A stretch of DNA of 64,000 nt, taken from positions 226,221-290,220 of the forward strand of contig JAGPCY010000006.1 of assembly GCA_018057825.1 (NCBI GenBank), written 5' to 3'. Of the stretch, positions 32,668 through 42,155 are shown one piece after another. Source of the stretch: Kofleriaceae bacterium. GTDB taxonomy: Bacteria; Myxococcota_A; Polyangia; Haliangiales; Haliangiaceae. The position numbers were made by a program, and so were the translations under genes. The notes beneath the pieces were generated by a model, which saw only the letters and a list, made by a program, of their open reading frames with translations, was not told the DNA's origin and did not search any database. How positions within the stretch are numbered: position 1 is the stretch's first letter; the number at the start of each line of letters is the position of its first letter.

Positions 32668-34002
32668 CTAGACCAGGGTGGGCACCTCGACCTCGGCGCC
32701 GTCGACCGTGAACACAAACACCCGTTGATCCGAGGCGTTGCGCTTCACGACCGGGGGCGTCGCCGGCGTGCTACCAGGGCGGCCGAAGATCGCGGCGTGC
32801 TCCCCCGAGGCCGAGGCCACCAGGCAGAAGGCCTGGGGATCGTCGGCCAGGCGCTCGGCCAGGGTTTCGAAGGGGCGGGTCTTGGTGCTCATGGCCGGGA
32901 TGAGCACCAGGGTCGGCGCTAGCCCGGCGACCAGGCCGGCCACCCGCTGATCGAGGGCGTCCTTGCAGATGAGGACGATCACCGCGGCGCCGGCCGCGAG
33001 CAGGACGTCGAGACCGGCCGCCGCCGGGTCGGCCACCAGGTGCTCGCGGTGGCCGAGCGGATCCTCGTAGTCCGAGAACTTGTCGTGGCGCGCGATCTCG
33101 ACGCCGCGGGCGAACACCCGACAGCGGTTGTGGCCGGGCCCGGGCCCCGGCTCGTGGTAGCTGCCGAGCGCGCACAGCGGTAGGTCGGCCAGCGCGCCGC
33201 TGCCGGCCAGCTCGTCGACGATCGCCTTGGTGGTGGTCAGCTCGGGCACGACCAGCGCGGTCGCGCGGCTGGCCCGCGCGGCGGCCAGCGCGCGGTGGAT
33301 GCGGGCGCGCTGATCGTCGGGATCGCGGGGCGCGACCGGATAGAACACCCGGGCCTCGCCGTGCTGGTAGCGTTTGCAGTCGAACTCCGCGACGAGATCG
33401 TGGTTGGTGACCGCGGCGGCGAAGCGCCAGCTCGCGTCGATCGGCGTGAGGTGCGGCTCGGCCCAGCGCAGACGGACCCGGAAGCGCGCGACCTCGGGCG
33501 GCGCCAGGCGCAGGCGACGGCTGCGATCGTCCTCGGGCGTGAGGGCGTGGGGCCGGCTGGTCGGGCGGCCGATCGCGCGCAGCAGGCGCTTGCCGTCGTC
33601 GCCGGCCAGGGTCGGCGCCGGAAAGCCGACCACCGGCACCGGATCGCCAGGCGCCAGCGGCGGGCGGTCGCCGCGGAAGTAGTCGATGAACCGGTGGCCG
33701 CACCAGGCGTCGATCGCGTGGGCTGCGGTCAACGCCGCGAAGCCCGGCCGCAGTCGGGTCGCGGTCAAGGCGGCGGCCAGCTCGCCGAGGGCGACCTCGG
33801 TCAGGTACTCGGCGGGGGGCAGCGGCAGGAGCGCGCACACCCGGGCCCGCAGGAGGTCGCGCTCGGCCTCGAGAGCGGCGTCGCGGTGATCGGCCGAGGT
33901 CTCGGCCGGCGTGGCGTTGGCGACGCGCAGGAGCGCCGCGGCGACGTCGACCACGTGGCCGAGTCCGTCGCTGGCGCAGTCGCTGAGCAGCCCCCAGTCC
34001 AT
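32668..34002 (-). CDS. Nitrilase-fold (carbon-nitrogen hydrolase) protein with N-terminal extension
   Basis: 444 aa from the ATG giving MDWGLLSDCASDGLGHVVDV; a longer frame is mostly Arg/Ser-rich. The last 200 residues look like a C-N hydrolase: Glu in LVVPELTTTKAI, Lys in HDKFSDYEDP, Cys in VIVLICKDALDQ, and late MSTKTRPFETLAERL. The first 240 residues (helical, then a beta part with DPVPVVGFPAPTLAGDDGKR) have no match I know. It probably hydrolyses or uses an amide or nitrile; the triad order is right but the active-site sequences are loose. Divergent from the ADYI-like gene. Confidence 0.65.
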   Translation of the reverse strand: MDWGLLSDCASDGLGHVVDVAAALLRVANATPAETSADHRDAALEAERDLLRARVCALLPLPPAEYLTEVALGELAAALTATRLRPGFAALTAAHAIDAWCGHRFIDYFRGDRPPLAPGDPVPVVGFPAPTLAGDDGKRLLRAIGRPTSRPHALTPEDDRSRRLRLAPPEVARFRVRLRWAEPHLTPIDASWRFAAAVTNHDLVAEFDCKRYQHGEARVFYPVAPRDPDDQRARIHRALAAARASRATALVVPELTTTKAIVDELAGSGALADLPLCALGSYHEPGPGPGHNRCRVFARGVEIARHDKFSDYEDPLGHREHLVADPAAAGLDVLLAAGAAVIVLICKDALDQRVAGLVAGLAPTLVLIPAMSTKTRPFETLAERLADDPQAFCLVASASGEHAAIFGRPGSTPATPPVVKRNASDQRVFVFTVDGAEVEVPTLV

Positions 34003-34148
34003 GCCTGGATCATACGACCCGGCGATCGCGGCGCCAGCGGACGGCGCGGCGGCTGAAAGAAATCGCGGCGCGTGCGTTGCCTCATCAGGATGTGCCAACC
34101 TACAGCTGACCCGCCGGGGGTGAACGGCGGGACGATGGGAGTCTTGCG

Positions 34149-35390
34149 ATGAAGAACGCGACGCGCGCGCTCGCGGCCGCTGCGATCGGCCTGGTGCTGA
34201 CCACCGACATCGGGTCGGTCGCGGCCCGCTGCTACACCTTCTCATGCGGCGGCAACACGCCGATCCTCTACGGCAATCCGATCCACGCGGTCAGCACCGC
34301 CGGCGCGGCCAACCGCGAGGGCGTCGTGCTCCGGCCCGGTGGGGTGACGCTCCGCCGCGCCGGTCGCGTCGACGTGCCGGTCGAGTGCGACGGGGTCGGC
34401 TTCAGCTTGCGGGTGGTCGATGGCGCGCTCGTCGCCGGCAAGCCCAAGCGCAAGGTGGTGTGCGCCGGCGCGGCGCTCCTCGGCGCGACCTTCGAGCTCG
34501 AGGTGAGCTACAAGGCCTCGCGGGTGACCGCGACGATCTCGATCGACGACGCGACCGAGGTCTCGACCTGGGAGCGCGACGACAAGCGGCGCCGGGTCCT
34601 GCCGGCCTACCGGCTGTCAGTAGTCGACAACGCGATCGCCTCGTTGGCGGTGACCGGTGCGCCAGAGGCGCTGGCTGCGGGCTCGCCGCTGTGCGAGACC
34701 CGGACCTGGATGGAGCACTGGCAGCTCGACGGGCTGCGACCGGTCAACGTCGGAGGACCTGCGGCCGTCGAGGTGCGCTACGCCAACCCGGACGGCGTCG
34801 GCGGGCGGGCGCAGTGGCTCGACGCCGCCGATCAGGCGCTGATGGTCGCCGGTATGGCCTTCGACGAGACGGGCTCGGTGGTCGCCCGCGGCGACGAGTG
34901 GGTGAGCATCGCCTGCCCCGGCTCGGCGCTGGCCAAGCTGCGCTTGCTCGGGCTCGACCCAGCCAAGCCCGAGGTGCCGGTCGAGGCCTTCCCGGCGACG
35001 CTCAAGATGCTGGGGGCGCGGCTCGACGGCGTCAACGCCACCACCGTCGATGGCACACCGCTGCGCTGGGATCGCGCTGACGGTGTCAGCTACTTCGGCG
35101 GGCCGCTCGAGCCGGTCGGTCCCGTCGAGGCGCGCTGGGGGCCGAGTGGCGCCACCTGTCTCTCGCACCACCGCCGGTTCGCCAAGCCTCCGAGGAGCAG
35201 CGGGCTGGCGCCGCACACGGTGGCCTCGATCGAGGAGTTCCTGGTCGGACTGATCCGCGGGCACCTGGCGCTGCCGGACTGCGGCGCGGCGCCCCCCGGG
35301 TTTTGGGAGACCCGGACCGTGGCCCACGTCCCCCACCGCCTGGTCGTGACGCCGCGGCCGATGCCGCTACCGACGCCGCGGCCGCGGTGA
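34149..35390 (+). CDS. Secreted ADYI-like protein
   Basis: 413 aa. Cleavable signal MKNATRALAAAAIGLVLT ... VAARC. The beta-rich body has VVLRPGGVTLRRAGRVDVPV and VSIACPGSALAKLRLLGLDP, then ATLKMLGARLDGVNATTVDG and TPLRWDRADGVSYFG. This order resembles the ADYI domain proteins found in many myxobacterial genomes, although the usual cysteines around R-A-D-Y-C are not kept (here GARLDG). Ends with a Pro/Arg tail. It is convergent with the kinase gene and overlaps it by 24 bp. Family call moderate; function unknown. Confidence 0.65.
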   Translation: MKNATRALAAAAIGLVLTTDIGSVAARCYTFSCGGNTPILYGNPIHAVSTAGAANREGVVLRPGGVTLRRAGRVDVPVECDGVGFSLRVVDGALVAGKPKRKVVCAGAALLGATFELEVSYKASRVTATISIDDATEVSTWERDDKRRRVLPAYRLSVVDNAIASLAVTGAPEALAAGSPLCETRTWMEHWQLDGLRPVNVGGPAAVEVRYANPDGVGGRAQWLDAADQALMVAGMAFDETGSVVARGDEWVSIACPGSALAKLRLLGLDPAKPEVPVEAFPATLKMLGARLDGVNATTVDGTPLRWDRADGVSYFGGPLEPVGPVEARWGPSGATCLSHHRRFAKPPRSSGLAPHTVASIEEFLVGLIRGHLALPDCGAAPPGFWETRTVAHVPHRLVVTPRPMPLPTPRPR

Positions 35391-37961
35391 CGGACGGAGC
35401 GACTCAAGCAAGGCGTCGGCCTGGGCGGCCCTGCCCGCGAACTGGCGGTCGGTGGTGACCGCCGCGGCATCGCGGAAGGTCTCGCGGGCGCTCTCGAGAA
35501 GGGGGCGGGCGCGGTTGGGCCGACCGGCGGTGATCTCGAGGCGGGCTATGCCGACGTCCGCGAGGGCGCCGGGATAGCGGGCCCACCAGGTTGACTCCTC
35601 GCTCGCAGGGACCGATGCGAAGGCTCGGCGGGCAGCGGTGGCGTCGCCATCGAGGATCGCGAGGAAGCCGCGTGCTAGCGCGACCTCGTTGGCCAGCTCG
35701 GGATGCGTTGGCAGCTCGAGCAAGCGTCGATACGCGGAGCGGGCGCGTTCGACCTGTCCAAGTTGTTCGGCCAGAAACCCAGCGTGAAGACACGGAGCCC
35801 CGCGCAGGATGAGCGCCTCCGGGTGGAACCGCTCGCTTAGCTTCCAGGCCTGGTCGAGCAGTTCGAGGGCGGTCGCGTCATCGGCGATCTGGTGCGCGAG
35901 CGCGACCAGCGCCTCGAGGGTCTGTGCGTGGGCGTCGCCCAGGCGATCGCGCAGCCGTTGCCACTGCGCGCGGGCCAGCCGTTCGCGGCGCGCGGGGTCC
36001 GGCTCGACCAAGGTCAGGTTGCGCTCGATCACGGTCAGCTCGAGATCGATCGCCGGCGCCTCGGCGATCATCGCCGCCGCGCGCTCGAAGTAGACGCGGG
36101 CCTCGGCCGGCGCGCCGCGGCTCATGGCCACGACGCCGAGGTTGTTGAGGAGCAGGGGCCGCGCCAGGCGGGTCGGGGGCAGGGTCTCGCTCAGCGCCTC
36201 GAGGGTGGCGCCGACGGCGAGCAGGGCGCCCGGGTTGGCGCCGCTGCTGATGCCCTGGGCGAACAAGCGGCGGGCGCCGGCCTCGACCGCGGCCGCCACG
36301 GCGCCGTGACGGAGGGCGAGGGTCTCCGCCTCCTGGAGGACCACGATGGCTTCGGCGTACTGCGTCTGGAACAGCAGGATCCGGCCCTGGACCAGGAGCG
36401 TCGCCAGGAGCGTGCCGGGATCCCCCAGCGCGCGCGCCTCGGCGACCAACGCGGCGAGCGCGGTCAAGGCCTCGCTCGAGCGGCCCGCGCGATCGAGGGC
36501 CTCGACGGTCGCGAGGCGTCCGCGCACGACCTGGGCGTGGACGCGATCGGTGACCGCCGGCGGCGGTGGCAACTCGCTCGCCAGGAACTCCAGGTCTGCG
36601 CAGTCCTCGATCGGCGAGAGCCGAGCGGCGACGTCGACCGCGACGCCGGCGGTGGTCGCGTCGGTGCGAGCCAGGACCGCTGCCGCCGCGGCCAGGCCGT
36701 CGCGGCGTTCTCGCAAGCAGCGCATGCGCCGGTCGAGGATCTCCGCCGACTGCACGCCGCGGGCATGATCGACGCACGCCGAGCGGTGCATCGCCGACCA
36801 GCGCCGCGCCTGCTCATCGAGAGCGGCCACCACGCGCGCGCCGGCGACCTCGGCCATCGGCGTCGCGATCCGCGCGAACACCTCGCGCACGGTGGCGCGC
36901 GCTGCCGGCCCCCAGGCGGTGTCCAGCTCGACGAGGCCGCCGTCGCAGCGCGCGGTCGGATCGCCGGGGCCGTCGCGCATCGTCGCCAGGGCGACCGCGG
37001 TGATCGTCACGGCCGCCGTCGTCGCGAGCACGACCGGGCCGCGCCAGCGTCGCCACCCGCGCGGCCGCGCGAGCTCGGCGACCAGCGCGGCCATCGATGG
37101 ATGTCGGTCCGCCGGCCGCGGTGCCAGGCCACGCACGATCAGGGCGCGTAGCCAGGTCGGTCCCGGGTCACCGGGGCGCGCGGGTTCGACGCCGCGCTCG
37201 ATCGCGCGGCGGAGCGTGTCGGGCTCGCTGCCGGCGAATGGCCGTCGACGGTACAGGGCCTGGTACAGCGACACGCAGTACGCGAACTGATCCGACGCAG
37301 CCGTGGCGGGAGCGCCGGCGAGTTGCTCGGGGGCAATGAACCCGAGTGTGCCGGCGATCGTCCCGCGCGGTGGCGAGGACTCGCTGCTGGACGACAGCGG
37401 GGCATCCGACGGTTCGTCCGACGGCATCGACACGGCCAGGCCAAAGTCGGCGACCCGCGGGGTGCCATCGAGTTCGAGGAGCACGTTGTCGGGCTTGAAG
37501 TCACGGTGGATCATCCCGGCGGCGTGGGCGGCGGCGAGGCCGCGGCCAGCACCGACGAACCGCTCGACGATCTCGGGCCACGGGCGGGGCGCGCCGCCGA
37601 GCCATCGGGCGAGCGACCCGCCCTCGATCAACTCCATCGCTAGGTAGATTTGGCCATCGAGGATGCCGACGTCGTGGATCGTGACGATGTTGGGGTGGCG
37701 CAGGCGAGCCAGGGCGCGCGCCTCGGCCAAGAGCCGCGTGCGGCTGACCGTGTCAACTCGATCTGGGCGAACGACCTTTAGCGCGACGCGGCGACCGAGC
37801 CGATGGTCGAACGCGGCGTGGACCACCGCCATCCCGCCGCGACCGAGCTCGCCGTCGATCCGGTAGCGCGGACCGTCGTCGGCGGCGTTGGCGGGGGCTC
37901 CGGTCGAGCCTGCCGCCTCCGGGTGGTAGCTGACTGTCGGCGGCCGGGTCGGATCGCTCAC
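35367..37961 (-). CDS. Membrane Ser/Thr protein kinase with TPR sensor domain
   Basis: 864 aa from a GTG start overlapping the upstream gene stop (GTGA). Hanks kinase at about residues 35-310: glycine loop GELGRGGMAVVHAAFD, VALKVV, catalytic HRDFKPDNVLL, DFGLA and the APEQL-type FIAPEQLAGAP. One membrane helix follows (RGPVVLATTAAVTITAVALA). The C-terminal half, with cysteines then TPR-like helices (VLQEAETLALRHGAVAAAVE ... ARSAYRRLLELPTHPELA), faces outside and is likely a sensor. A kinase-membrane helix-TPR layout is common in Myxococcota. Last gene of a six-gene minus-strand run. Confidence 0.93.
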   Translation of the reverse strand: MSDPTRPPTVSYHPEAAGSTGAPANAADDGPRYRIDGELGRGGMAVVHAAFDHRLGRRVALKVVRPDRVDTVSRTRLLAEARALARLRHPNIVTIHDVGILDGQIYLAMELIEGGSLARWLGGAPRPWPEIVERFVGAGRGLAAAHAAGMIHRDFKPDNVLLELDGTPRVADFGLAVSMPSDEPSDAPLSSSSESSPPRGTIAGTLGFIAPEQLAGAPATAASDQFAYCVSLYQALYRRRPFAGSEPDTLRRAIERGVEPARPGDPGPTWLRALIVRGLAPRPADRHPSMAALVAELARPRGWRRWRGPVVLATTAAVTITAVALATMRDGPGDPTARCDGGLVELDTAWGPAARATVREVFARIATPMAEVAGARVVAALDEQARRWSAMHRSACVDHARGVQSAEILDRRMRCLRERRDGLAAAAAVLARTDATTAGVAVDVAARLSPIEDCADLEFLASELPPPPAVTDRVHAQVVRGRLATVEALDRAGRSSEALTALAALVAEARALGDPGTLLATLLVQGRILLFQTQYAEAIVVLQEAETLALRHGAVAAAVEAGARRLFAQGISSGANPGALLAVGATLEALSETLPPTRLARPLLLNNLGVVAMSRGAPAEARVYFERAAAMIAEAPAIDLELTVIERNLTLVEPDPARRERLARAQWQRLRDRLGDAHAQTLEALVALAHQIADDATALELLDQAWKLSERFHPEALILRGAPCLHAGFLAEQLGQVERARSAYRRLLELPTHPELANEVALARGFLAILDGDATAARRAFASVPASEESTWWARYPGALADVGIARLEITAGRPNRARPLLESARETFRDAAAVTTDRQFAGRAAQADALLESLRPSPRPRRR

Positions 37962-39505
37962 GGCGCCAGCGGGTAGATCACGCGGGCGCGGACCGCGCTG
38001 CCGTCGCGGTCGGGCGCGCTGGCGCTGGTGTCGCTGAAGGTCACCGCGACCGAGCGATCGGGCAGCCAGCCGAGCGACGGGTCCTCCTGATCGCCGGCGA
38101 TCGTCGAGTTGACCGGCAACGCGTCGCCGCGCGGGGTCAGGTTGCCGTCGTAGGCGCGGAAGCGGATGCCGCAGCCGTCGCCGTCGCTGTCGCCGGCGCA
38201 CGCGGCCCAGGCCAGGCCGACGTCGTCGCCGCTGATCGCCAGCGCGGCCGGGCCCGACTCGACGTCGTCGGCGACCACGACCGCGGCGCCGATGCCGGCG
38301 CCGGCCGGGGTGTAGCGGCGGAGGATGAGCTGGCCGTCGTCGGCGTCGCCGCCATCGGTGACGCGCCGGTAGGTCAGGACGACGTCGCGGCCCAGGAGCG
38401 CGAGCTGCGGTGGCCCCAGGGTCTCGGTCGGGTGCGACGCCAGCGTGACCTCGGGCCCGAGCGGGGTGCCGGCGGCCCCAAAGAACCGGCCGACGATCGT
38501 GTCGGCGCGGCGCCACGCGACCGCGAGGGCGGCGGCGTCACCGAGGGCGAGCACCGCCGGCGCCTGGTCGGTCACCAGCACCGCGGTCGAGATCGTGAAC
38601 GCCAGGTTGGTCGCGGTGACCGGGTTGTTGATCGGCTGGCCGTTGGCGCCGAGGTAGCGACCCTTGACCAGGTACTGGCCGGCGGTCGGCGCGTTCTCGA
38701 TCCACGCCACGACGTAGCGGCCGTCGGGCAGCGCGGTCACCCCCGGGGTGCCCGGCGAGGTCAGGGTCGCGACCACGGTCTCGGTGCCGGTGACGTGGGC
38801 GCCGGTGGGATCGATCACGACCGCGTACAGGTCGGTGCCGGTCGACCACGCGGCGACGGTGTTGCCGATGCGATCGACGGCCAGCGACGGCTCGAAGCCG
38901 ACGTCGCCGTCGGTCTGGTTGAGGTTGAACTGGCCGTCGCCGGCGGCGATCGCGGTGTCGATCGGCTGCCCGGTGGCGTCGAACCGCCGGCCGAAGACGT
39001 CGCACCGCCCGACGGTGACGCAGGTGTCCGACCAGCCGATCGTGAACCGGCCGTCGGTGGCGACCGAGAGCTGGCGGCCGCCGCCGTCGAGGCGAAACGC
39101 CAGGTCCTGGGAGCCGGCGTAGGTGGTGTTGACGACGAAGTCGTCGGGTTCGAGCATCACCGCGAGGTCGCTCTGACCGTCGACGATCGGGATCGCCGCG
39201 GCGCCGCGCCCGACCGTCAGGCCGGTGCCGTCGCGGGCCGCGATCTCGAGGGCGAGCTCGCCGGTGCGGCCCGGGGTCTCGACCGAGAAGGTCAGCGGGA
39301 AGCTGCGGCCGGCGACCGCGAAGGTCTCGGTCTGCATCGACGAGTCGTTGGCCAGGGTCACGACGAGCTGGGTGACGTCGGCAACCGCGGGGCGGGCCGC
39401 GACCTCGACGATCGTGATCGGCGCGTCGCCGCCGCAGGCTGCGCACAGCCCGGCCGCGCCGACGACGGCGAGGGCGCACGATCGGGGCAAGAGCGAGGGC
39501 GACAC
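37958..39505 (-). CDS. Lipoprotein with beta-propeller-like repeats
   Basis: 515 aa from a GTG. Lipoprotein signal ending AAGLCAAC. An N-terminal beta domain (residues 30-120), then repeated units of the form SVATDGRFTIGWSDT, SLAVDRIGNTVAAWS, TALPDGRYVVAWIEN, VLALGDAAALAVAWR and LAISGDDVGLAWAAC, typical of large exported myxobacterial propeller lipoproteins. A calcium-like loop GDSDGDGCG occurs late. Role unknown; perhaps the extracellular partner of the downstream kinase, whose start overlaps its stop. Confidence 0.85.
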   Translation of the reverse strand: MSPSLLPRSCALAVVGAAGLCAACGGDAPITIVEVAARPAVADVTQLVVTLANDSSMQTETFAVAGRSFPLTFSVETPGRTGELALEIAARDGTGLTVGRGAAAIPIVDGQSDLAVMLEPDDFVVNTTYAGSQDLAFRLDGGGRQLSVATDGRFTIGWSDTCVTVGRCDVFGRRFDATGQPIDTAIAAGDGQFNLNQTDGDVGFEPSLAVDRIGNTVAAWSTGTDLYAVVIDPTGAHVTGTETVVATLTSPGTPGVTALPDGRYVVAWIENAPTAGQYLVKGRYLGANGQPINNPVTATNLAFTISTAVLVTDQAPAVLALGDAAALAVAWRRADTIVGRFFGAAGTPLGPEVTLASHPTETLGPPQLALLGRDVVLTYRRVTDGGDADDGQLILRRYTPAGAGIGAAVVVADDVESGPAALAISGDDVGLAWAACAGDSDGDGCGIRFRAYDGNLTPRGDALPVNSTIAGDQEDPSLGWLPDRSVAVTFSDTSASAPDRDGSAVRARVIYPLAP

Positions 39506-39545
39506 GGCGTAGGCGAAGGGCGAGCGAGAAGCGAAGGGCGAAGGC

Positions 39546-40106
39546 TCAGTCGAAGACGACGTTGCCGAGGTCGGTCGAGGGTCGGTCGTCGCGCAGGAGC
39601 AGGTAGCCCCCCGCGCCGGCCCCGGCGACGGCCGCCAGGCCGCCCCAGAACCACCAGCGAGTGTAGATCGGTTTGTCGCGGTCGCGGGGCGCGCGCTGCC
39701 GGGCCAGCTCGCGCTCGCGCTCGAGGAGGTCGGCCTGGCGGCGCTCTTCGCGCTCGGCCTCGGCTGCCCGCTTGGCCTCGAGGTCGTCGATCAGCTTCTC
39801 GACCGCCTCGCGGTTGTCGGCGTCGGGCACCTCGCGCAGGTACTTGCGGAAGGCGAAGATCGCCTGGTCGTAGTGATCGAGGTTGCGATGGGCCTGGCCG
39901 ATGTTGAACAGGAGCTTGGGCAGCGGCTTGGCCTCGTAGGCGGCCTCGAACTCGACCAGGGCCTGCTCGAACTTGCCGAGGGCGAAGAGCTTGTCGCCCT
40001 TGGCGTAGTGGCGCTTGGCGGCGCGGAGGTTGTCGTCGTCGGCTCGAGCCGCGGTCGTCAGCATCGCGACCACGCACAGACACAGGGACAGGACCGCGGC
40101 GCGCAT
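39546..40106 (-). CDS. Exported TPR membrane protein
   Basis: 186 aa. Signal peptide MRAAVLSLCLCVVAMLTTAARA, then TPR-like helices at about 25-105 (AKGDKLFALGKFEQALVEFE, LFNIGQAHRNLDHYDQAIFA), a charged coiled coil (EAKRAAEAEREERRQADLLE) and a C-terminal membrane helix TRWWFWGGLAAVAGAGAGGYLLL. The start shares one base with the kinase stop (TGATG), so translation is coupled. Likely a scaffold acting with that kinase. Confidence 0.88.
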   Translation of the reverse strand: MRAAVLSLCLCVVAMLTTAARADDDNLRAAKRHYAKGDKLFALGKFEQALVEFEAAYEAKPLPKLLFNIGQAHRNLDHYDQAIFAFRKYLREVPDADNREAVEKLIDDLEAKRAAEAEREERRQADLLERERELARQRAPRDRDKPIYTRWWFWGGLAAVAGAGAGGYLLLRDDRPSTDLGNVVFD

Positions 40107-42112
40107 CAGTGCTCCGCGAACGGATCGATGGTCGCGGTCGGATCGACCTTGGTGTCCTTGGGCCGCTTGCTCGAGCCCGAGCCGGCCCCGGGGTTGGGCG
40201 GCGGCGGGTCGACCGGGCGCGGCGGCTCGACGGTCGGCGTCTCCGTCGGTGGACGCGGCTCGGGGCGGCGCGCGGTGGCGTCGCGCCCGGTCCGCGCGCC
40301 GGTGCTCTCGCGGCCGGTCCGCACGCTCGTGGCCTCGCGTCCGGTGGCCTCGCGCCCGGTGGCCTCGCGCTCGTCGGCCAGCGCCGGCGCCGGCGCGGCC
40401 GCGGTGGCCAGGGCGATCTCGACCATCGGCGGCGGCTTGCCGAGATCGATCGAGAACGGCGCGTCGACGAACCCGGCCTTGCGCACGACGAAGTCGCGGC
40501 GGCTGGTCGAGCCGCCGTCGCTCGGATCGATCGCGAGCTGGCACGGGGTCGTACACAGCGCGGCGGTCGAGCCCGCGGCGGCGACCTCGGCGCCCGACGG
40601 CGCCTCGACGCGGACCCGGATCGGCCCGACCCGTCCACTGGCCGCGGCCACCTGGCCGGCGGCGGCGGTCGGCGTCGGTGGGGCCGCCGCCTCGAGCTCG
40701 GGATCGCGGGTCCCCGACGAGGCCGCCAGGAGCCCGCCGGCCACCGAGGCCCCGATGACCACCGCGGCCGCTGCGCCCCACAGCCAGCGCGCGCGCCGCG
40801 GCGCGGTCCGCACCGAGGCCGGCGGCGGCCCGTAGCCGAGCCCCGGCGGCGGGTAGCTCCCCGACGGCGCGAAGCTCAGCGCCGGCGCGAAGCTCGACGC
40901 CGGAGCCGGCTCCCCGGGGGACCAGGCCCGCCCGCTCTCGCTCAGGCCGAGCAGCTCATGGGGGCGGGTCTCGATCGCCGCCAGGAGGTGCATGAGATCG
41001 TCGCGCAGCGCCTCGGCGGTCGGGTACCGGGCCTCGGGATCCTTGGCCAGGGCCCGCAGGATCACGCCCTCGAGGCGCGGATCCATCCCGGCGCCGCCGG
41101 GCGTCTGGCGCGGCGCCACCGGCACCTCGGTCAGGTGCTTGCGCACGTACTCGCCAAACGATCGCCCGCGGTACAGCGGCTGGCCGCAGAACAGCTCGTA
41201 CATGATCGCGCCCAGCGAGTAGAGGTCGGCGCGATGGTCGACGACCAGGCCTCCGGCCTGCTCGGGCGACATGTACGCCGGCGTGCCGATCACCGAGCCG
41301 GCCGCGGTCTCGAGGCCGATGTCCTCGTCGTCGCGGTTGAGCAGCTTGGCGACGCCGAAGTCGAGGAGCTTCACCAGCTCGGCCCCGTCGGGCGTCGGCA
41401 CCAGCACGATGTTGTCGGGCTTGAGGTCGCGGTGGATCACGCCGACCGCGTGGGCCGCCGACAACCCGTCGCAGATCTGGATGAGCGCGGCCAGCGCGCG
41501 CGCCAGCTCGAAGCCGCCGCGGGCCCACGCGGTCAGGCTCTTGCCGCGCAAGAGCTCCATGATGATGAAGGTCGTGCCGTCCTCGAGCTCGAGGAAGTCG
41601 GTGACGTCGACGATGTTGCGGTGGCGGACCCGGTTGACGGTGCGGGCCTCCTGGAAGAACCGGCTGACCGCGTCGCGGCGCTTGGCGTAGTCGGTGCGCA
41701 GGAGCTTGAGGGCGACCTCGCGGCCGAGGCGGACGTGCTCGGCGCGATAGACGAAGCCCATGCCGCCCTTGCCGATCAGCTCGAGCAGGCGGTAGGTCCC
41801 GAGGATCTGGCCGATCCGCTCGTCGGCGCGCTCGGCCGGCGGCGGCACCGGCGGCGGGCGCACCGCCGGGGTGCGGACCTTGGCGGCCGGGCTATCGATG
41901 CGCGTGTTGACCGAGCGGACCCGACCGTCGCGGGTGCCGCGCGGCAGATCTTCGGGCGCGCTGGCGTCCCAGTCGTCCTCGGGCGCTGCCGGGAGCTGCT
42001 CGGTCGGCTCGGGGCCGGATCGCGACCGGGCGCCAAAGGACGGCGCGCGAGGTGGCGGAGGCTGGCGAGGGCCCGACATGTGGCGGTGGGTGCGCGTCGC
42101 GCCCCCTTCCAT
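40106..42112 (-). CDS. Membrane Ser/Thr protein kinase with PEGA-like extracellular part
   Basis: 668 aa (an ATG 33 bp later is also possible). A disordered N-terminal 100 residues, then a Hanks kinase: LLELIGKGGMGFVYRAEHVR, VALKLLR, HRDLKPDNIVLV, LDFGVAKLL, GTPAYMSPEQAGG; all catalytic residues present. A membrane helix near residue 445 (LWGAAAAVVIGASVAGGLLA) is followed by a short beta domain (VRVEAPSGAEVAAAGS, then TPCQLAIDPS) resembling PEGA. The tail is low complexity with repeated REATG/RTGRE units from 15-bp DNA repeats. Likely an inner-membrane signalling kinase. Confidence 0.94.
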   Translation of the reverse strand: MEGGATRTHRHMSGPRQPPPPRAPSFGARSRSGPEPTEQLPAAPEDDWDASAPEDLPRGTRDGRVRSVNTRIDSPAAKVRTPAVRPPPVPPPAERADERIGQILGTYRLLELIGKGGMGFVYRAEHVRLGREVALKLLRTDYAKRRDAVSRFFQEARTVNRVRHRNIVDVTDFLELEDGTTFIIMELLRGKSLTAWARGGFELARALAALIQICDGLSAAHAVGVIHRDLKPDNIVLVPTPDGAELVKLLDFGVAKLLNRDDEDIGLETAAGSVIGTPAYMSPEQAGGLVVDHRADLYSLGAIMYELFCGQPLYRGRSFGEYVRKHLTEVPVAPRQTPGGAGMDPRLEGVILRALAKDPEARYPTAEALRDDLMHLLAAIETRPHELLGLSESGRAWSPGEPAPASSFAPALSFAPSGSYPPPGLGYGPPPASVRTAPRRARWLWGAAAAVVIGASVAGGLLAASSGTRDPELEAAAPPTPTAAAGQVAAASGRVGPIRVRVEAPSGAEVAAAGSTAALCTTPCQLAIDPSDGGSTSRRDFVVRKAGFVDAPFSIDLGKPPPMVEIALATAAAPAPALADEREATGREATGREATSVRTGRESTGARTGRDATARRPEPRPPTETPTVEPPRPVDPPPPNPGAGSGSSKRPKDTKVDPTATIDPFAEH

Positions 42113-42155
42113 CCTCGATTGTACGGGCGCCCCGAGGCGCGGGCAACGCCTGAAA

